Below, in pieces: positions 31,805-43,499 of a DNA stretch of 64,000 nucleotides (position 1 is its first letter; each line of letters opens with the position of its first letter). Origin of the DNA: Polydactylus sextarius (Eukaryota > Chordata > Actinopteri > Polynemidae). A program made the translations under genes and the position numbers. The stretch lies in the NCBI GenBank assembly GCA_016801845.1, contig CM028931.1:19055302-19119301 (forward strand), written 5' to 3'. The notes under the pieces were generated by a model. The model was not told the origin of the DNA. It saw only the letters and a list, made by a program, of their open reading frames with translations, and ran no database searches.

Positions 31805-33790
31805 ATTTATATCAAATAACCTGACTCCTCCTGCTCCTCCTGCTCCTCCTCATGAACTATATCATGCACCTCCTGTATCAAATAACCTGACTCCTCCTGC
31901 ACCTCCTGCTCCTCCTGCTCCTCCTGCTCCTCCTCATTCTCCACCTCCTGCACTTCCTCCCCTGCACCTCCTGTAACTTCTACACCTCCTCCTCCTTCTA
32001 CACCTCCTGTAACTTCTACACCTCCTCCTCCCCTGCACTCCTGTAACTTCCACCTCCTCCTCCTTCACCTCCTCCTCCTCCTCCCCCCTACACCTCCTGT
32101 AACTCTCTACACCTCCTCCTCCTCCTGCACACCTCCTGTAACTCCTCCTCCTCCTCCCCTACACCTCCTGTAACTTCTACACCTCCTCCTTCCCCTACAC
32201 CTCCTGTAACTCCTTCCTCCTCCTCCTCCCCTACATCCTCTCCTCCTCCTCCCCTACACCTCCTGTAACTTCTACACCTCCTCCTCCCCCTGCACCTCCT
32301 GTAACTTCTACACCTCCTCCTCCTACAACACCTCCTGTAACTTCTACACCTCCTCCTCCCCCCTGCACCTCCTGTAACTTCTACACCTCCTCCTCCTCCC
32401 CCTGCACCTCCTGTAACTTCTACACCTCCTCCTCCACCTGCACCTCCTGTAACTTCCCCTCCTCCTCCTCCCCTGCACCTCCTGTAACTACACCTCCTCC
32501 TCCCCTTCACACCTCTGTAACTTCCTCACCTCCTCCTCCTCCTTCTACACCTCCTGTAACTTCTACACCTCCTCCTCCCCCTGCACCTCCTGTAACTTCT
32601 ACACCTCCTCCTCCTCCCCCTACACCTCCTGTAACTTCTACACCTCCTCCTCCTCCCCCTACACCTCCTGTAACTTCTACACCTCCTCCTCCTCCTACAC
32701 CTCCTGTAACTTCTACACCTCCTCCTCCCCCTGCACCTCCTGTAACTTCTACACCTCCTCCTCCTTCTACACCTCCTGTAACTTCTACACCTCCTCCTCC
32801 CCCTGCACCTCCTGTAACTTCTACACCTCCTCCTCCCCCACCTCCTGTAACTCTCCTCCTCCTCCTCTCCCCTGCCCTCCTGTATTCCACCTCCTCCTCC
32901 CCTGCACCTCCTGCAAAACTTCACCTCCTCCTCCTGCACCTCCTCCTGTTCCTTCCTTACCTCCTACACCTCCTGCAGCTGCTGCACCTCCTCCTGATCC
33001 TCCCTTTCCTCCTCATTCTTCACCTCCTGTACTTCATGTAACTAATGCACCTCCTTCTCCTTCACCTCATCCATCCCTTGAATCTCTTGTTCCTTCCTGC
33101 ACCTCCTGCAGCTGCTGCACCTCCTCCTCCTTCCCTTCATGTCATCCTCCCTTGCATCCTCCCTCCTCCATCTGCACCTTCTGCACCTCCTCCTCCTCCA
33201 CCCCATGTACCCCCTGCACCTCCTCCTCCATCCGCACCTCCTCCTCCCCCCATGTACCCCCTGCACCTCCTCCATTTTTTGTAACTCCTACACCACCTCT
33301 TACACCTCTTGCACCTCCTTTCTTTCTCATGCATCTTCTCCTCCTTCTACAGTAACTCCTGCACCTCCTACATTTTTGTAACTCAAGCACCTCCTGCACC
33401 ACATCCTCCTCCTGTAACCCCTACATGTCCACCTCCTGCATCTCCTCCTCACCTCCTCTAACTCCTACACCCCTACATTTTCTTTTACTCTCATACCTCC
33501 TATAGACCTCCTGTACTTTCTACATCCTTTGCACCTCCTACAGCTGCTGCACCTCCTCCTCCTACACCCCGTGTAACTCCTGCGTCCTACATTTTTTTGT
33601 AACTCCTGTAACTTCTGCACTTCCTGCACCTCCTCCTCCTCCTCCTCCTCTTACACACCATGTAACTCTTCCTCCTCCTCCTGCACCTCCTCCTCCCCTT
33701 ACAAACAATGTAACTTCCTCCTCCTCTTCCTCTTACACACCATGTAACTCTCCCTCCTCCTGCTCCTCCTGCACCTCCTCCCTCTGGAGT
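31805..33790 (+). repeat. 2 kb pyrimidine-rich minisatellite, unit CACCTCCTGTAACTTCTACA
   Basis: Most regular between about 32250 and 32850, where units of roughly 30 bp alternate CCTGTAACTTCTACACCTCC with TCCTCCCCCTG or TCCTCCTTC. The edges decay into CTCCTG(C/T)ACCTCCTCC and CATGTAACTC variants. All long open frames across it are repeat artefacts of Gly/Glu/Arg or Pro/Leu runs. It lies between the NCOA5-like gene and znf423. Confidence 0.92.
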
Positions 33791-33829
33791 CATTTAATGT
33801 CATTTAAATCTCATTTCTGAGGAAACTGG

Positions 33830-34071
33830 ATGAAAACAGTGAATTTCAGATCAAACTCTAGTTTCCTCTTTGGTGTCGTTCCCTCCTCTCTTCCTCTCTT
33901 ACCTTTTACCCTCCTCCTCCTCCATCACCTCCTCCTCCTCCTCCCTCACCTCCCTCTGACCGCTGGATATCAATCAGAATCTATCACTCCACCTCTTCCT
34001 GCTGCTGTCAGAATTCACAGGAACTTCATCAAATGGGAAACTGTTTCATTGTTACACCGAACCCTCACTGC

Positions 34072-34105
<34 letters not shown>

Positions 34106-34740
34106 GGAGAATTAATGGAATGCACACACACTTCGTCACCAGCCGGCGTCACGTGAAGGCTCACACACACACACACACACACACACATTAGGGTGTTAAT
34201 TGTTGTGATAACACCTTCCAATAACAAGGCTCTAATTATCAACATGTTTGGCTGTCGGAGTGTGTATCTGGCACTCGTGTATGGATCATGGGGTGAGCGT
34301 GTTTGTGTGTGTGCCAGCGTGAGGTGTGGCACCGGGGGAAGAAGGTTTGATGATTTTGAAATATGCTGCTGCACCAGTGTGTGTGTGTGTGTGTGTGTGT
34401 GAGGATGATGTCTCAGTTTCTCTCCACATTTAAATGTGACAAAGGTTCTTTTGTCCTTCGCTTCGTCTGTTTTCTCCACATGTTGGTAAATCAAATTAAA
34501 GAAATTCGTAAAGATGAAACCTGAAGCTGAATATTTGGTTCAGTATTTGAAGGTTTACTTCAGATTTGTGACGCTACGGAAGAGAAATTCATACGTCACA
34601 TCTGGAATAAGATAAAACTAAATTACAAGATCAGGTAATACTTCTTATGACCAGCAGGAGGCAGCGTTTCAATAATTAGATCAATAAATTATCTGGAACA
34701 AAAACACTTGATTCTACTGTGACACCAGAGAAACAAATGA
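33830..34740 (+). other. Intergenic sequence with TG/CA microsatellites
   Basis: TG repeats at 34074-34103 and 34377-34401 and a CA repeat at 34162-34186 surround a more complex stretch at 34188-34280 (GGTGTTAATTGTTGTGATAA, CTCTAATTATCAACATG). No gene is recognised. Confidence 0.5.
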
Positions 34741-35112
34741 AAGTTGCAGTGTTTCTGGGTGTTTTGTTGCAACAAAACACTAAAAAACACCGCAACTTTA
34801 TTGCAACAAAACTACTGCAACTTTATTGCAACAAAACACCTGAAAACACTGCAACTTTATTGCAACAAAACATCGAAAAACACTACAACTTTATTGCAAC
34901 AAAACACTGCAACTTTATAGCAACAAAACATCTAAAACTACTGCAACTTTATTGCAACAAAACACTGCAACTTTATTGCAACAAAACACCTGAAAACACT
35001 GCAACTTTATTGCAACAACTTTTTTGCAACAAAACACTGCAACTTTATTGCAACAAAATATCGAAAAACTGCAACATTACTGAATAAAGTTGCAGTGTTT
35101 TTAGGTGTTTAG
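34738..35112 (-). repeat. Minisatellite family array, intergenic
   Basis: Units CAACTTTATTGCAACAAAAC and ACCTGAAAACACTG run in reverse orientation for about 300 bp. The first 35 bp and last 35 bp are in the opposite (plus) orientation, so the array has inverted edges. No TCCTCCAGGA terminus was seen. Confidence 0.8.
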
Positions 35113-36080
35113 CCGTCGTTGTTGAATTAGCTTGTAGCATAAATGCGCTAGGGAAGTAAAGAGGAAGTAAAGAGAAAGTCTCGTCCAGGATATTTTCCAT
35201 CAACGTTATTTTGTTCACATCTTTTCTTTTGTTGACGTTTTTTCGGGCACTAGCTGGCGCTAACGTAACCGTTAGCGTAAACTGGCCCGGTAGCGGTGAC
35301 CGTGGCACCGGTTTGACTCGTATCGCTCCGGTTCTTCAAACAGGAGTCAAAATGTCTTCACAGGATAAAGAGTTTGGCGCTCTGACGGCTGGCGACCTGA
35401 CAGGGCGCCCGGCTAACCGCTTGGCTCTCTGCTAGCGAGCGGGCAGCTGGTTGCTTTACCGGCTGTTTGACTGACTGGCTGTTCGAGTGGGCGGCTGGCT
35501 GCGCGCCTGTTCGTCTGGCTGACTGTCTGGCCGGGTGCCTGCTTGGCAAGCCGGCGGCCCCAGCTGTGTCCTGAGCCAAGCCCCTGCGCCCCACCAGATC
35601 TTAATTGGGTTAAGTTTGTCCGCCACAGATAACACTTCCTCTTTCTTCGGAGAGTAGCGAAAACAAAAAAACGGCCTGGCACTAATGATGCTCTTTAACG
35701 TCGGCTCTTTTCTGTTTAGGTGGAGGGGGAAATTAGGAAGAAGGGGGTGGTTTCCCCGCCGGGGGAGATCGTCAGGGGGAGAAACGGGGTATTGTTAGGA
35801 GCCCAGAAAAGCAGAGAAGCAAGAAAAAAAAAGAAGAGAAAGAAAGAAAAAGAAAAAGAAAGAGAGAGTGGACTGGGGTTGTGGTGGAGTGCTGTCACGC
35901 TGCCACTGTTTCTTTTTCACAGCCTCTAACGGCTGCAGAGCTGCACACGCACCACACGGCTCCGTGTCTCACTTTTTGTCTTTTACAAACATAAATAAAC
36001 GTTTTTTTTATTTTATTTTATTATTATTTTTTTATCCAGATACAGTTAAAGATTGTTCAGCTAAATTCTGTGAATGCTAG
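35113..36080 (+). other. Intergenic stretch with CTGGCTGACTG-rich and purine-rich segments
   Basis: 35395-35600 is GC-rich with recurring GGCTGNCTG words. 35800-35870 is a purine run (AAGAAAGAAAAAG). No gene was recognised on either strand. Confidence 0.4.
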
Positions 36081-37930
36081 TCGAGTTACTGCTGTTATTT
36101 GTTCCACAGAAATGCTAGCTGCTAGCCTGAGAGGCTAACTGTTCCAGTGTTTATGCTAAGCTAGGCTAAGCTAAGCTAACTCAGTGTCAAGTGAGGATAA
36201 AACTCTCTAATTATAGAAGCGTTAATGTGACTGATGCTAGCTGGTGCTGTAGTGTGGTATCTAGTGGTATCTGTGGTATGTAGCCTGAGATGCTAACTGC
36301 TTCCAGTCTTTATGCTAAGCTAAGCTAACTCAGTTCCAAGTGTGTGGACAAATTTGTCTAATTATAGAAGAGTTAACGTGACTGATGCTAGCTGTTTCTC
36401 TAGTGTGTCATCTAGTGGCAGTATGTAGCCTGTGACGCTAACTGTTTTCTTAATGCTAAGCTAAGCTAAGCTAACTCAGCCCCTGATGTCAAGTAAAGAA
36501 GAAACTTTCTAATTATGGAAGAGTTAACGTGTGTGATGCTAGCTGGTGCTCTAGTGTGACATCTAGTATGTAGCCCGAGACGCTAACTGTTTCCATCTGC
36601 TTCCAGTCCTTTAGCCAAGCTAAGCTAAGATAGTCTTTCTGCTAAGATAATCTAGACATGAGTGATGCTAGCTGGTGCTCTAGTGTGACATCTAGTATGT
36701 AGCCCGAGACGCTAACTGTTTCCATTTCCATCCATCCTCTAGTCTTTATGCTAAGCTATGCTAAATTAAGCTAAGCTTAAGCTAACCCAAGCCATGTCAC
36801 AAAGAAACTCTCTAAGTTAACGTGAGATAACATCCTTAACCTTCATCATCATCATGCAACATCTAGTGGTAGCATGTAGCCTGAGAGGCTAACTGTTTCT
36901 ATCTGCTTCCAGTCTTTGTGCTAAGCTAAGCTAGTTTTTAGGCTAAGTTAAGCTAATCAAAACTTCATCTGCTAGCATCTTCTTTATCATCATTATCGTG
37001 GCCATGCAACATCTTGTGGTAGCGTCTTGCTAACTTTTCTATCTGCTTCCAGTCTTTATGCTAAGCTAAGCTAAGCTAATCAATCTTGATCTGCAACTAC
37101 CTTCATCATCATCATCATCTTCATGTAGCCTGACTGTAGCATGTGGCAAATTTCCATCTGCTTCCAGTCTTTAAGCTAAGCTAGTCTTTATGCTAAGCTA
37201 AGCTAATTGAAATGTCATCTGCTGCCATCTTCTTCTTCTTCATCATCATCCTCTTCATTTTCGTCGTCATCATCATGTAGCCCAACTGTAGCAAATAGCT
37301 AATTTTTCCTTGTGTTTCCCATCTTTAAGCTAAGCCAAGCTAAGCTATGCTAAGAGTCAAGCTAAGCTAAGTAAACTTAACCTGCCCCCACCTTCATCAT
37401 CATAATCTTCATCATCTTTATCATCATGTAGCCTGACTGTAGCATGTAGCTAACTTTTTTCATCTGCTTCCAAAGTTTAAGCTAATTTAAACTAAGATAA
37501 GCTAAGATAAGCTATGCTAAGCTTCCACTTTCTTCATCATCATCGTCATCATCTCAGCATCTAGCGCTAACATGTTGCTAACTGTTTCCATCTGCTTCCA
37601 GTCTTTATGCTAAGCTAAGCTAACAGACAGCAGCAGTAGCATCAAAAGTAAACATTGTAACAACCAAAGAAGATTAGCGACAATCATCATCTTCTTCATC
37701 ATCATTATGCAATATGTAGCGCTAGCATGTTGCTAACTGTTTCCATCTGCTTCCAGTCTTTATGCTAAGCTAAGATGAGCTAACCAGTCTTGATCTGCTA
37801 CCACCTTCATTATCATCATCATGCTAAGCTAAGCTAAGCTAACAGACACAGCAGTAGCATCAGAAATAAACATTGTAACAAACGAAGAAGATTAACGACA
37901 ATCATCATCATCATCATCATCATCATCATG
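36080..37930 (+). repeat. GCTAAGCTAAGCTAAC repeat array with interspersed CATCAT tracts
   Basis: About a dozen diverged units of 100-230 bp carry CTAACTGTTTCCATCTGCTT, CCAGTCTTTATGCTAAGCTA, AGTATGTAGCCTGAGA and TGCTAGCTGGTGCTCTAGTG. From about 36840 the units also carry TCATCATCATC blocks. The phrase CAGTCTTTATGCTAAGCTAA is, from memory, widespread in percomorph genomes and transcripts. Confidence 0.85.
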
Positions 37931-38035
37931 TGTTTCTTCAGAGACCTCATCCAGCTGATTCCTGCAGCAGTCGGCCTCCATCATTACCCACACACACTAA
38001 TACCTCCACGAAGGCCTTGTGTTTGGCAGGTGATG

Positions 38036-38036
<1 letters not shown>

Positions 38037-38081
<45 letters not shown>
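38037..38081 (+). repeat. (TG)n microsatellite
   Basis: About 22 perfect TG units. Confidence 0.95.
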
Positions 38082-38083
<2 letters not shown>

Positions 38084-38224
38084 AACAAGCAGCTTAACGG
38101 ACGCTCAAAACAAATATTAAAAATAATGTTGATCTTTTCTACTGGGTCTCCGCGCTGAATATTTATTAATAAGTAACCGCAGGCTAAATGTTCTCACACA
38201 CACTCACACACACTCTTCTTCGGT

Positions 38225-38380
38225 GGTTGTGCATCCAGCCCACGTTTGGTTTTAAGCGGAGACAAAAGAACGTGTCTTTGCAGTATTTAAATCAGTTATG
38301 TCTAATTATTCGGTGTAAAAATAGCTGATATCTGGGGCAAAAGCATCGAAATGGAACATTGTTGTCTGCAGAGGGAAGAC
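38225..38380 (+). promoter_or_regulatory. Complex non-repetitive island, possible conserved non-coding element
   Basis: A rare stretch here without simple repeats. It carries AGTTATGTCTAATTATTCGG and TAGCTGATATCTGGGGCAAA, with a homeodomain-type TAATTA core. Its conservation is unknown. Confidence 0.25.
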
Positions 38381-38689
38381 CTAGTGGAGCTGGCGAGAGT
38401 TCAACACAGCAGAGGACACGGAGGGGGGAGACGGGGAGACGGGGAGACGGAGGGGAGGATGATAAAGGAAGATACAGAGAGAGGAAGAGGAGTTTGTGCT
38501 TTAGGCGACATAAATATAACATGAAGTGAATCCACCAGAGGCTCAGTGAAGACCAACTAGTGACCGAAACACATGCACATTTATCTCTCGTCTGGCGGCC
38601 ATTTTGGCTCCTTCTGATCAGTTTCTGCAGGATTTTAGTTCTTTTTACAGCTGATGAGGCTGAAGTTGACTGATGTCGTGACGGCTGGA

Positions 38690-39790
38690 GAAGTTGCAGA
38701 GGTTCAGGTGTTTTGTTGCAATGAAGTTGCGGCATTTTTAAGTTGCGATAAGTCGCAATGACGTTGCAGTGTTTCATTGTAATAAAGTTGCTGCTTTTTT
38801 AGGTTGCGTTAAGTTGCAAAAAAGGTTGCAGTGTTTTTAGACGTTTTGTTGCAATAACGTTGCAATGTTTTGGACATTTTGCTGCCTAAAGTTGCGATGT
38901 TTTCAAACATTTTGTTGCAGTAAAGTTACAATGTTTTTAGACGTTTTGTTGCCTAAAGTTGCAACATTTTAGATGTTTTTTGCAGTGAAGTTGCAATGTT
39001 TTTAGACGTTTTGTTGTAGTAAAGTTGCAATGTTTTTAGACGTTTTGTTGCCTAAAGTTGCAACATTTTAGATGTTTTGTTGCAGCGAAGTTGCAACATT
39101 TTAGATGTTTTGTTGCAGTGAAGTTGTGATGTTTTTAGATGTTTCGTTGCCTAAAGTTGCAATGTTTTAGACGTTTTGTTGCGGTAAAGTTGCAATGTTT
39201 TTAGACGTTTCGTTGCCTAAAGTTGCAATGTTTTAGATGTTTTGTTGCAGTAAAGTTGTGATGTTTTTAGACGTTTCGTTGCAGTAAAGTTGCAACATTT
39301 TAGATGTTTTGTTGCAGTGAAGTTGCAATGTTTTTAGACGTTTTGTTGCAGTAAAGTTGCAACGTTTTAGATGTTTTGTTGCGGTAAAGTTGTGCTGTTT
39401 TTAGATGTTTTGTTGTCTAAAGTTGCAACATTTTAGATGTTTTGTTGCGGTAAAGTTGTGCTGTTTTTAGACATTTCGTTGCTTAAAGTTGCAACATTTT
39501 AGATGTTTTGTTGCAGTGAAGTTGTGATGTTTTTAGACGTTTTGTTGCCTAAAGTTGCAACATTTTAGATGTTTTGTTGCAGTGAAGTTGTGATGTTTTT
39601 AGACGTTTTGTTGCAGATGTTTTGTTGCAGTGAAGTTGCAACATTTTAGATGTTTTTAGTGAAGTTGTGATGTTGTTTAAGACGTTTACGTTGCAAAAGT
39701 TGCAACATTTTAGATGTTTTGTTGCAGTGAAGTTGTGATGTTTTTAGATGTTTTGTTGCAGTGAAGTTGTGATGTTTTTAGACGTCGGAG
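38690..39790 (+). repeat. Minisatellite family array, largest intergenic copy
   Basis: More than 30 units of TTTTGTTGCAGTAAAGTTGC and AATGTTTTTAGACG(T/A)TTT, with sub-variants GTTGCCTAAAGTTGCAACA and TTAGATGTTTTGTTGCAGTG. Sub-variants are arranged in higher-order blocks of two to four units. Plus orientation. Confidence 0.9.
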
Positions 39791-39885
39791 GTTCTAGTAA
39801 AAACTCTTTTGTCGCCTGTTTCTTCTTCTGCTTCTTCAACTTGTGTCTGTTAAATAAACCTGGAGGAGACGAGAATAAAGGTGTG

Positions 39886-39890
<5 letters not shown>

Positions 39891-39944
<54 letters not shown>
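39891..39944 (+). repeat. (TG)n microsatellite
   Basis: 27 TG units just after the minisatellite array. Confidence 0.95.
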
Positions 39945-39945
<1 letters not shown>

Positions 39946-40189
39946 CAGGTTCAGATGCTGTTTGATGGTCTGTGGTGAATAAATCAAACGCTCTGCCGTG
40001 GCCTCTGTTGTCTTAAGTGAATGGATTTATTCTGGACTCCACATGAGAAACATGAAGCAGATTCACATTCGTCTTTAAACATGAAGCTGCTGCTCATTTT
40101 TTATGTTTCAGCTTGTGTGAAATATGATTTAAACTTGTTCTACGACGTCGACAGCCGCTCTGGTCGACGTCTTCTCATTTCTATTTAAG

Positions 40190-40990
40190 ACTTTAGAGCA
40201 GAAAATATAGTAAATCTAAAGATTTGTGTCGACTTTTCTCTAAATAAGTTGGTTTCTGTTTTTCTGGTTAATAGAAGTTTCTTTTGTTTGTTTAGTTTAA
40301 TTAAATTAAAGAAATAAAAGATAAACTTGTTGTTTTTATCAGTTTTCTGCAAGGTCTTAATTGTTAAAAATGTTGTTTAAACTTTGTGAAAAACAGAAAA
40401 ATCTACAATCTGCAAATGTGACAAATATAAACCTTTCTTTGTTTAAAACAATCATCAATTTAAGCAGTTTATCTACAAAAAATATAAAGTTATATCTAAG
40501 AAAATTGTTTATTTATCACTTTTCTGCATCAAAAGTGTCTATTTTTCTATAAATAAGTTAAAAAATGTTGAATTTTCTGCTCAAACTTTGTGAAAAACAG
40601 AAACTAATCTTTATTTATCTGCAGGAATGTGACAAATAATCAAACCTTTCTTTGTTTAAAGTCTCTTAATCATCAATTTAAGCAGTTTAAACAAGAAAAT
40701 CTACAAAAAATATAAAGTTATATCTAAGAAAATTGTTTATTTATCACTTTTCTGCATCAAAAGTGTCTATTTTTATATAAATAAGTTAAAAAATGTTGAG
40801 TTTTCTGTTCAAACTTTGCACAATTAAACAATAAAACAAGAAAACAAGAGTTTGCAGCAGAAAATCTACGAAAACATAAAGTTACACCAGGAAAGATGTT
40901 GATTTTTATCAGATTTCTGCAACAAAAGTGTCAAAAAATGTGGAGTTTCCTGCTCAAAGTTTGTCGCAGCAGCAGCGACACGACGTTTAT
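40190..40990 (+). repeat. ~230 bp tandem repeat, intergenic
   Basis: Three to four units share AAACTTTGTGAAAAACAGAAA, ATATAAAGTTATATCTAAGA, TTATCACTTTTCTGCATCAA and TAAATAAGTTAAAAAATGTTG. The second and third units are the most alike. Confidence 0.88.
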
Positions 40991-41156
40991 TCATCAGCAG
41001 GAATGTGACGGATGAATCTGTTGTTGGTGTTAAAGGTTTTAAATTGATAATAAAGTGTCTGATGTTTAGTCTGAAGAAGAATTTAGATGCGACAGAAACA
41101 AGAAACCAAAGTTTTTTTTTTTTTTAGCTGAATCCTCGATTTTCCTGTGTCTTCTT

Positions 41157-41194
<38 letters not shown>

Positions 41195-41269
41195 GTCCAG
41201 CCACTTCTACTTGACGTCCTCTTGTTTCGTGCATAAAAAAAAAAAAAAGAAACGTAAAAAGAAGAAGCA

Positions 41270-41412
41270 GCCGAGCGGGTGTGGAGATGACAGAGGGTGT
41301 AATCGGCAGCTATGTGATTGAACAATGCGACTCTTTTCAGCCTTTCAGGCCGGGGCCTGTCCTTGACCCTTAAGGAGCTTGTAATGTGGGCTTTTTTCCC
41401 ACTCTTTGTATA
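41270..41412 (+). promoter_or_regulatory. Complex island, possible conserved non-coding element upstream of znf423
   Basis: High-complexity sequence containing GGTGTAATCGGCAGCTATG, GATTGAACAATGCGACTC, CCTTAAGGAGCTTGTAATG and TTTGTATATGAGG, between TG repeats. The AACAATG word is SOX-like. Called on contrast with the repeats around it only. Confidence 0.3.
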
Positions 41413-41417
41413 TGAGG

Positions 41418-41419
<2 letters not shown>

Positions 41420-41460
<41 letters not shown>

Positions 41461-41467
41461 ATGCCAG

Positions 41468-41502
<35 letters not shown>
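41420..41502. repeat. Inverted (TG)n / (CA)n pair with an 11 bp spacer
   Basis: (GT) about 39 bp, then CCATGCCAGCAG-like spacer, then (CA) about 33 bp. The two arms are complementary and could fold into a long hairpin. Confidence 0.9.
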
Positions 41503-41504
<2 letters not shown>

Positions 41505-41616
41505 TTATGTACACAAACACAAACACACACCGGTTTGTGGTTTGTTTCCTGGCGTGCAGTCGTTTCACAGGGAGGGAGGTGAAGGTTGGAGGGTGAGGAA
41601 GAGGGAGACGGGAGAT

Positions 41617-41629
41617 GGGGGGGGGGGGG

Positions 41630-41683
<54 letters not shown>

Positions 41684-41700
41684 ACACACACACACACACA
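41617..41700 (+). repeat. G-run plus (CA)n microsatellite
   Basis: 14 G residues followed by about 34 CA units with one TA interruption. Confidence 0.93.
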
Positions 41701-42016
41701 GAGTTAGTGAAATACGCAGCAGGAGGTGAATCTTAAAGGCTGAGACGACCGGGTGAGGCCAGTGGTCCCGCTGGTCAGCACAGGGAGCTGCACGTTACCC
41801 AGTTATCCATGACAACCAGAGGGGAGGTGGGGGGGTGAGAGGGGGAGGATGGAGGGGGGGACATGGAAAAGCTCAGCTGCGGTCAGAGAGCGCTCAGTTG
41901 GAGCAGAGAGCCAAGAACAAAGCACCCAGTGATTTTCATTTTTTCCCTCTTTGTCTGCTTTATATTGTACACAGACGTGTCCTCTTACTGGAAGAAAGAA
42001 GGCTACTTTGAAGACG

Positions 42017-42033
42017 ACACACACTCACACACA

Positions 42034-42083
<50 letters not shown>
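42017..42083 (+). repeat. (CA)n microsatellite
   Basis: About 67 bp of CA with two CT interruptions in its left third. Confidence 0.93.
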
Positions 42084-42084
<1 letters not shown>

Positions 42085-42129
42085 CAGTGCAGCTAATTGA
42101 ATTACGTCTCTACACTTTTATTGACTTTA

Positions 42130-43450
42130 AACCTCCAGTTTCTGCAGGATTGAAAGGAACAAAGTGAAACTAATCCTGTCGCCAAGAAAAGACTTTAGGT
42201 TTAGTTTCATTGTTTTTAGTTTCATTGTAACGTTTACGATGTTGAAGCTTCTTTCTGTTCGTTTCTCTAGAGATGATTTCAGGTGAAACGGTCGATTTAA
42301 CGTCGTGTACAAGTTTAATTCTGCAGATTTAAAGACAAACGGAGCTTTATAGATGAAAATGTCTGAAGTGAAAAGAGGTTTTAAGTTGTTAAAATCAACT
42401 TTGCCTCATTATTAGACACTTGTTCTGTCAGTCAGGAGGTTTAAATGTGTGATTTTAACAGTTTCGCTGAATAAAATGTTTTAATTTAACTACATTCACT
42501 GAGATCAGAAACTTTTAAATCACTTTAAATGACATTTAGGTTCAAATTCTGCAGAACGACACTTAATGCATGAAAATATCTGATCTAAAATGGATTTGAG
42601 TCATAGAAAATGTGTCTGAAAATGATGCAAAGTTGATTTTAACGACATTTAATCTAATTTTTGTGTCTCTGACGATAATTTTCTTATGATATTTGATGTT
42701 AAACTTGTGATTTAAGACTTTTCCCCCAGTGTTTAAATCACTTTAAATGACATTTATGGATTAAATTGTGCAGATTTAAACACAGATGACACTTAATGCA
42801 TGAAAATATCTGAACTAAAATGGACTTAAATTGTTTAATTCACGTCTTTAAAGGTGGAAAAAGTTGATTTCAACAACGTTAAATCTCATTTTTGTGTCTC
42901 TGATGATGATTTTCAGGTGAAACGTGATTTTAACACAGTTTCAATGTGTTAAACTGACGTAAACGACATTTAAAGACTAAATTCTGCACATTTTTGCAGA
43001 AACGACACTTAATGCATGAAAATGTCTGAACTAAAATGGACTTGAATTGTTTTATTCGCGTCTTTAAAGGTGGAAAAAGTGGATTTGAACGATGTTAAAT
43101 CTCATTTTTGTGTCTGACGATGATTTTCTGGTGAAACTTGATGTTAAACTTGTGATTTTAACACAGTTTCAATGTGTTAAACCGACGTAAACAACAATTA
43201 AAGACTAAATTCTGCACATTTTTGCACAAACGACACTTAATGCATGAAAATATCTGAACTAAAATGGACCTGAATCTTGCAAAAAGTGGATTTTAACGAC
43301 GTTAAATCTCACTTTCGTGTCTCTGACGATGATTTCCAGGAGAAACTTGATGTTAAACTTGTGGTTTAACACATTTTCTCAGTATGAACCGTTTTTATTT
43401 GAGCTCCATCCACTGGTCAGACACTTTAACGTGTTGAATTTCTCTGTTTC
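42130..43450 (+). repeat. ~230 bp tandem repeat upstream of znf423 exon 1
   Basis: Five to six units share GACACTTAATGCATGAAAAT, ATCTGAACTAAAATGGACTT, CGTCTTTAAAGGTGGAAAAA, TTAAATCTCATTTTTGTGTC and GATGATTTTCAGGTGAAAC. The same family is present in intron 1 of znf423 in the same orientation. Confidence 0.88.
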
Positions 43451-43499
43451 CAGTTGAAGTTTCTCTGTGTGAATCGTTTTAATTTAACTCTTTTTTTTC

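Noticed and set aside
32088..32939. Long minus-strand open frames rich in GGGGVEVTGG or RRRCRSYRR
   Set aside because: They are translations of the CT-rich minisatellite in different frames. The periodicity follows the DNA unit, and there is no start context, splice structure or protein resemblance.
36080..37930. A candidate gene suggested by repeated GCTAGC/ATG-rich segments
   Set aside because: No extended open frame or splice-compatible exons. It is the degenerate GCTAAGCTAAGCTAAC repeat.
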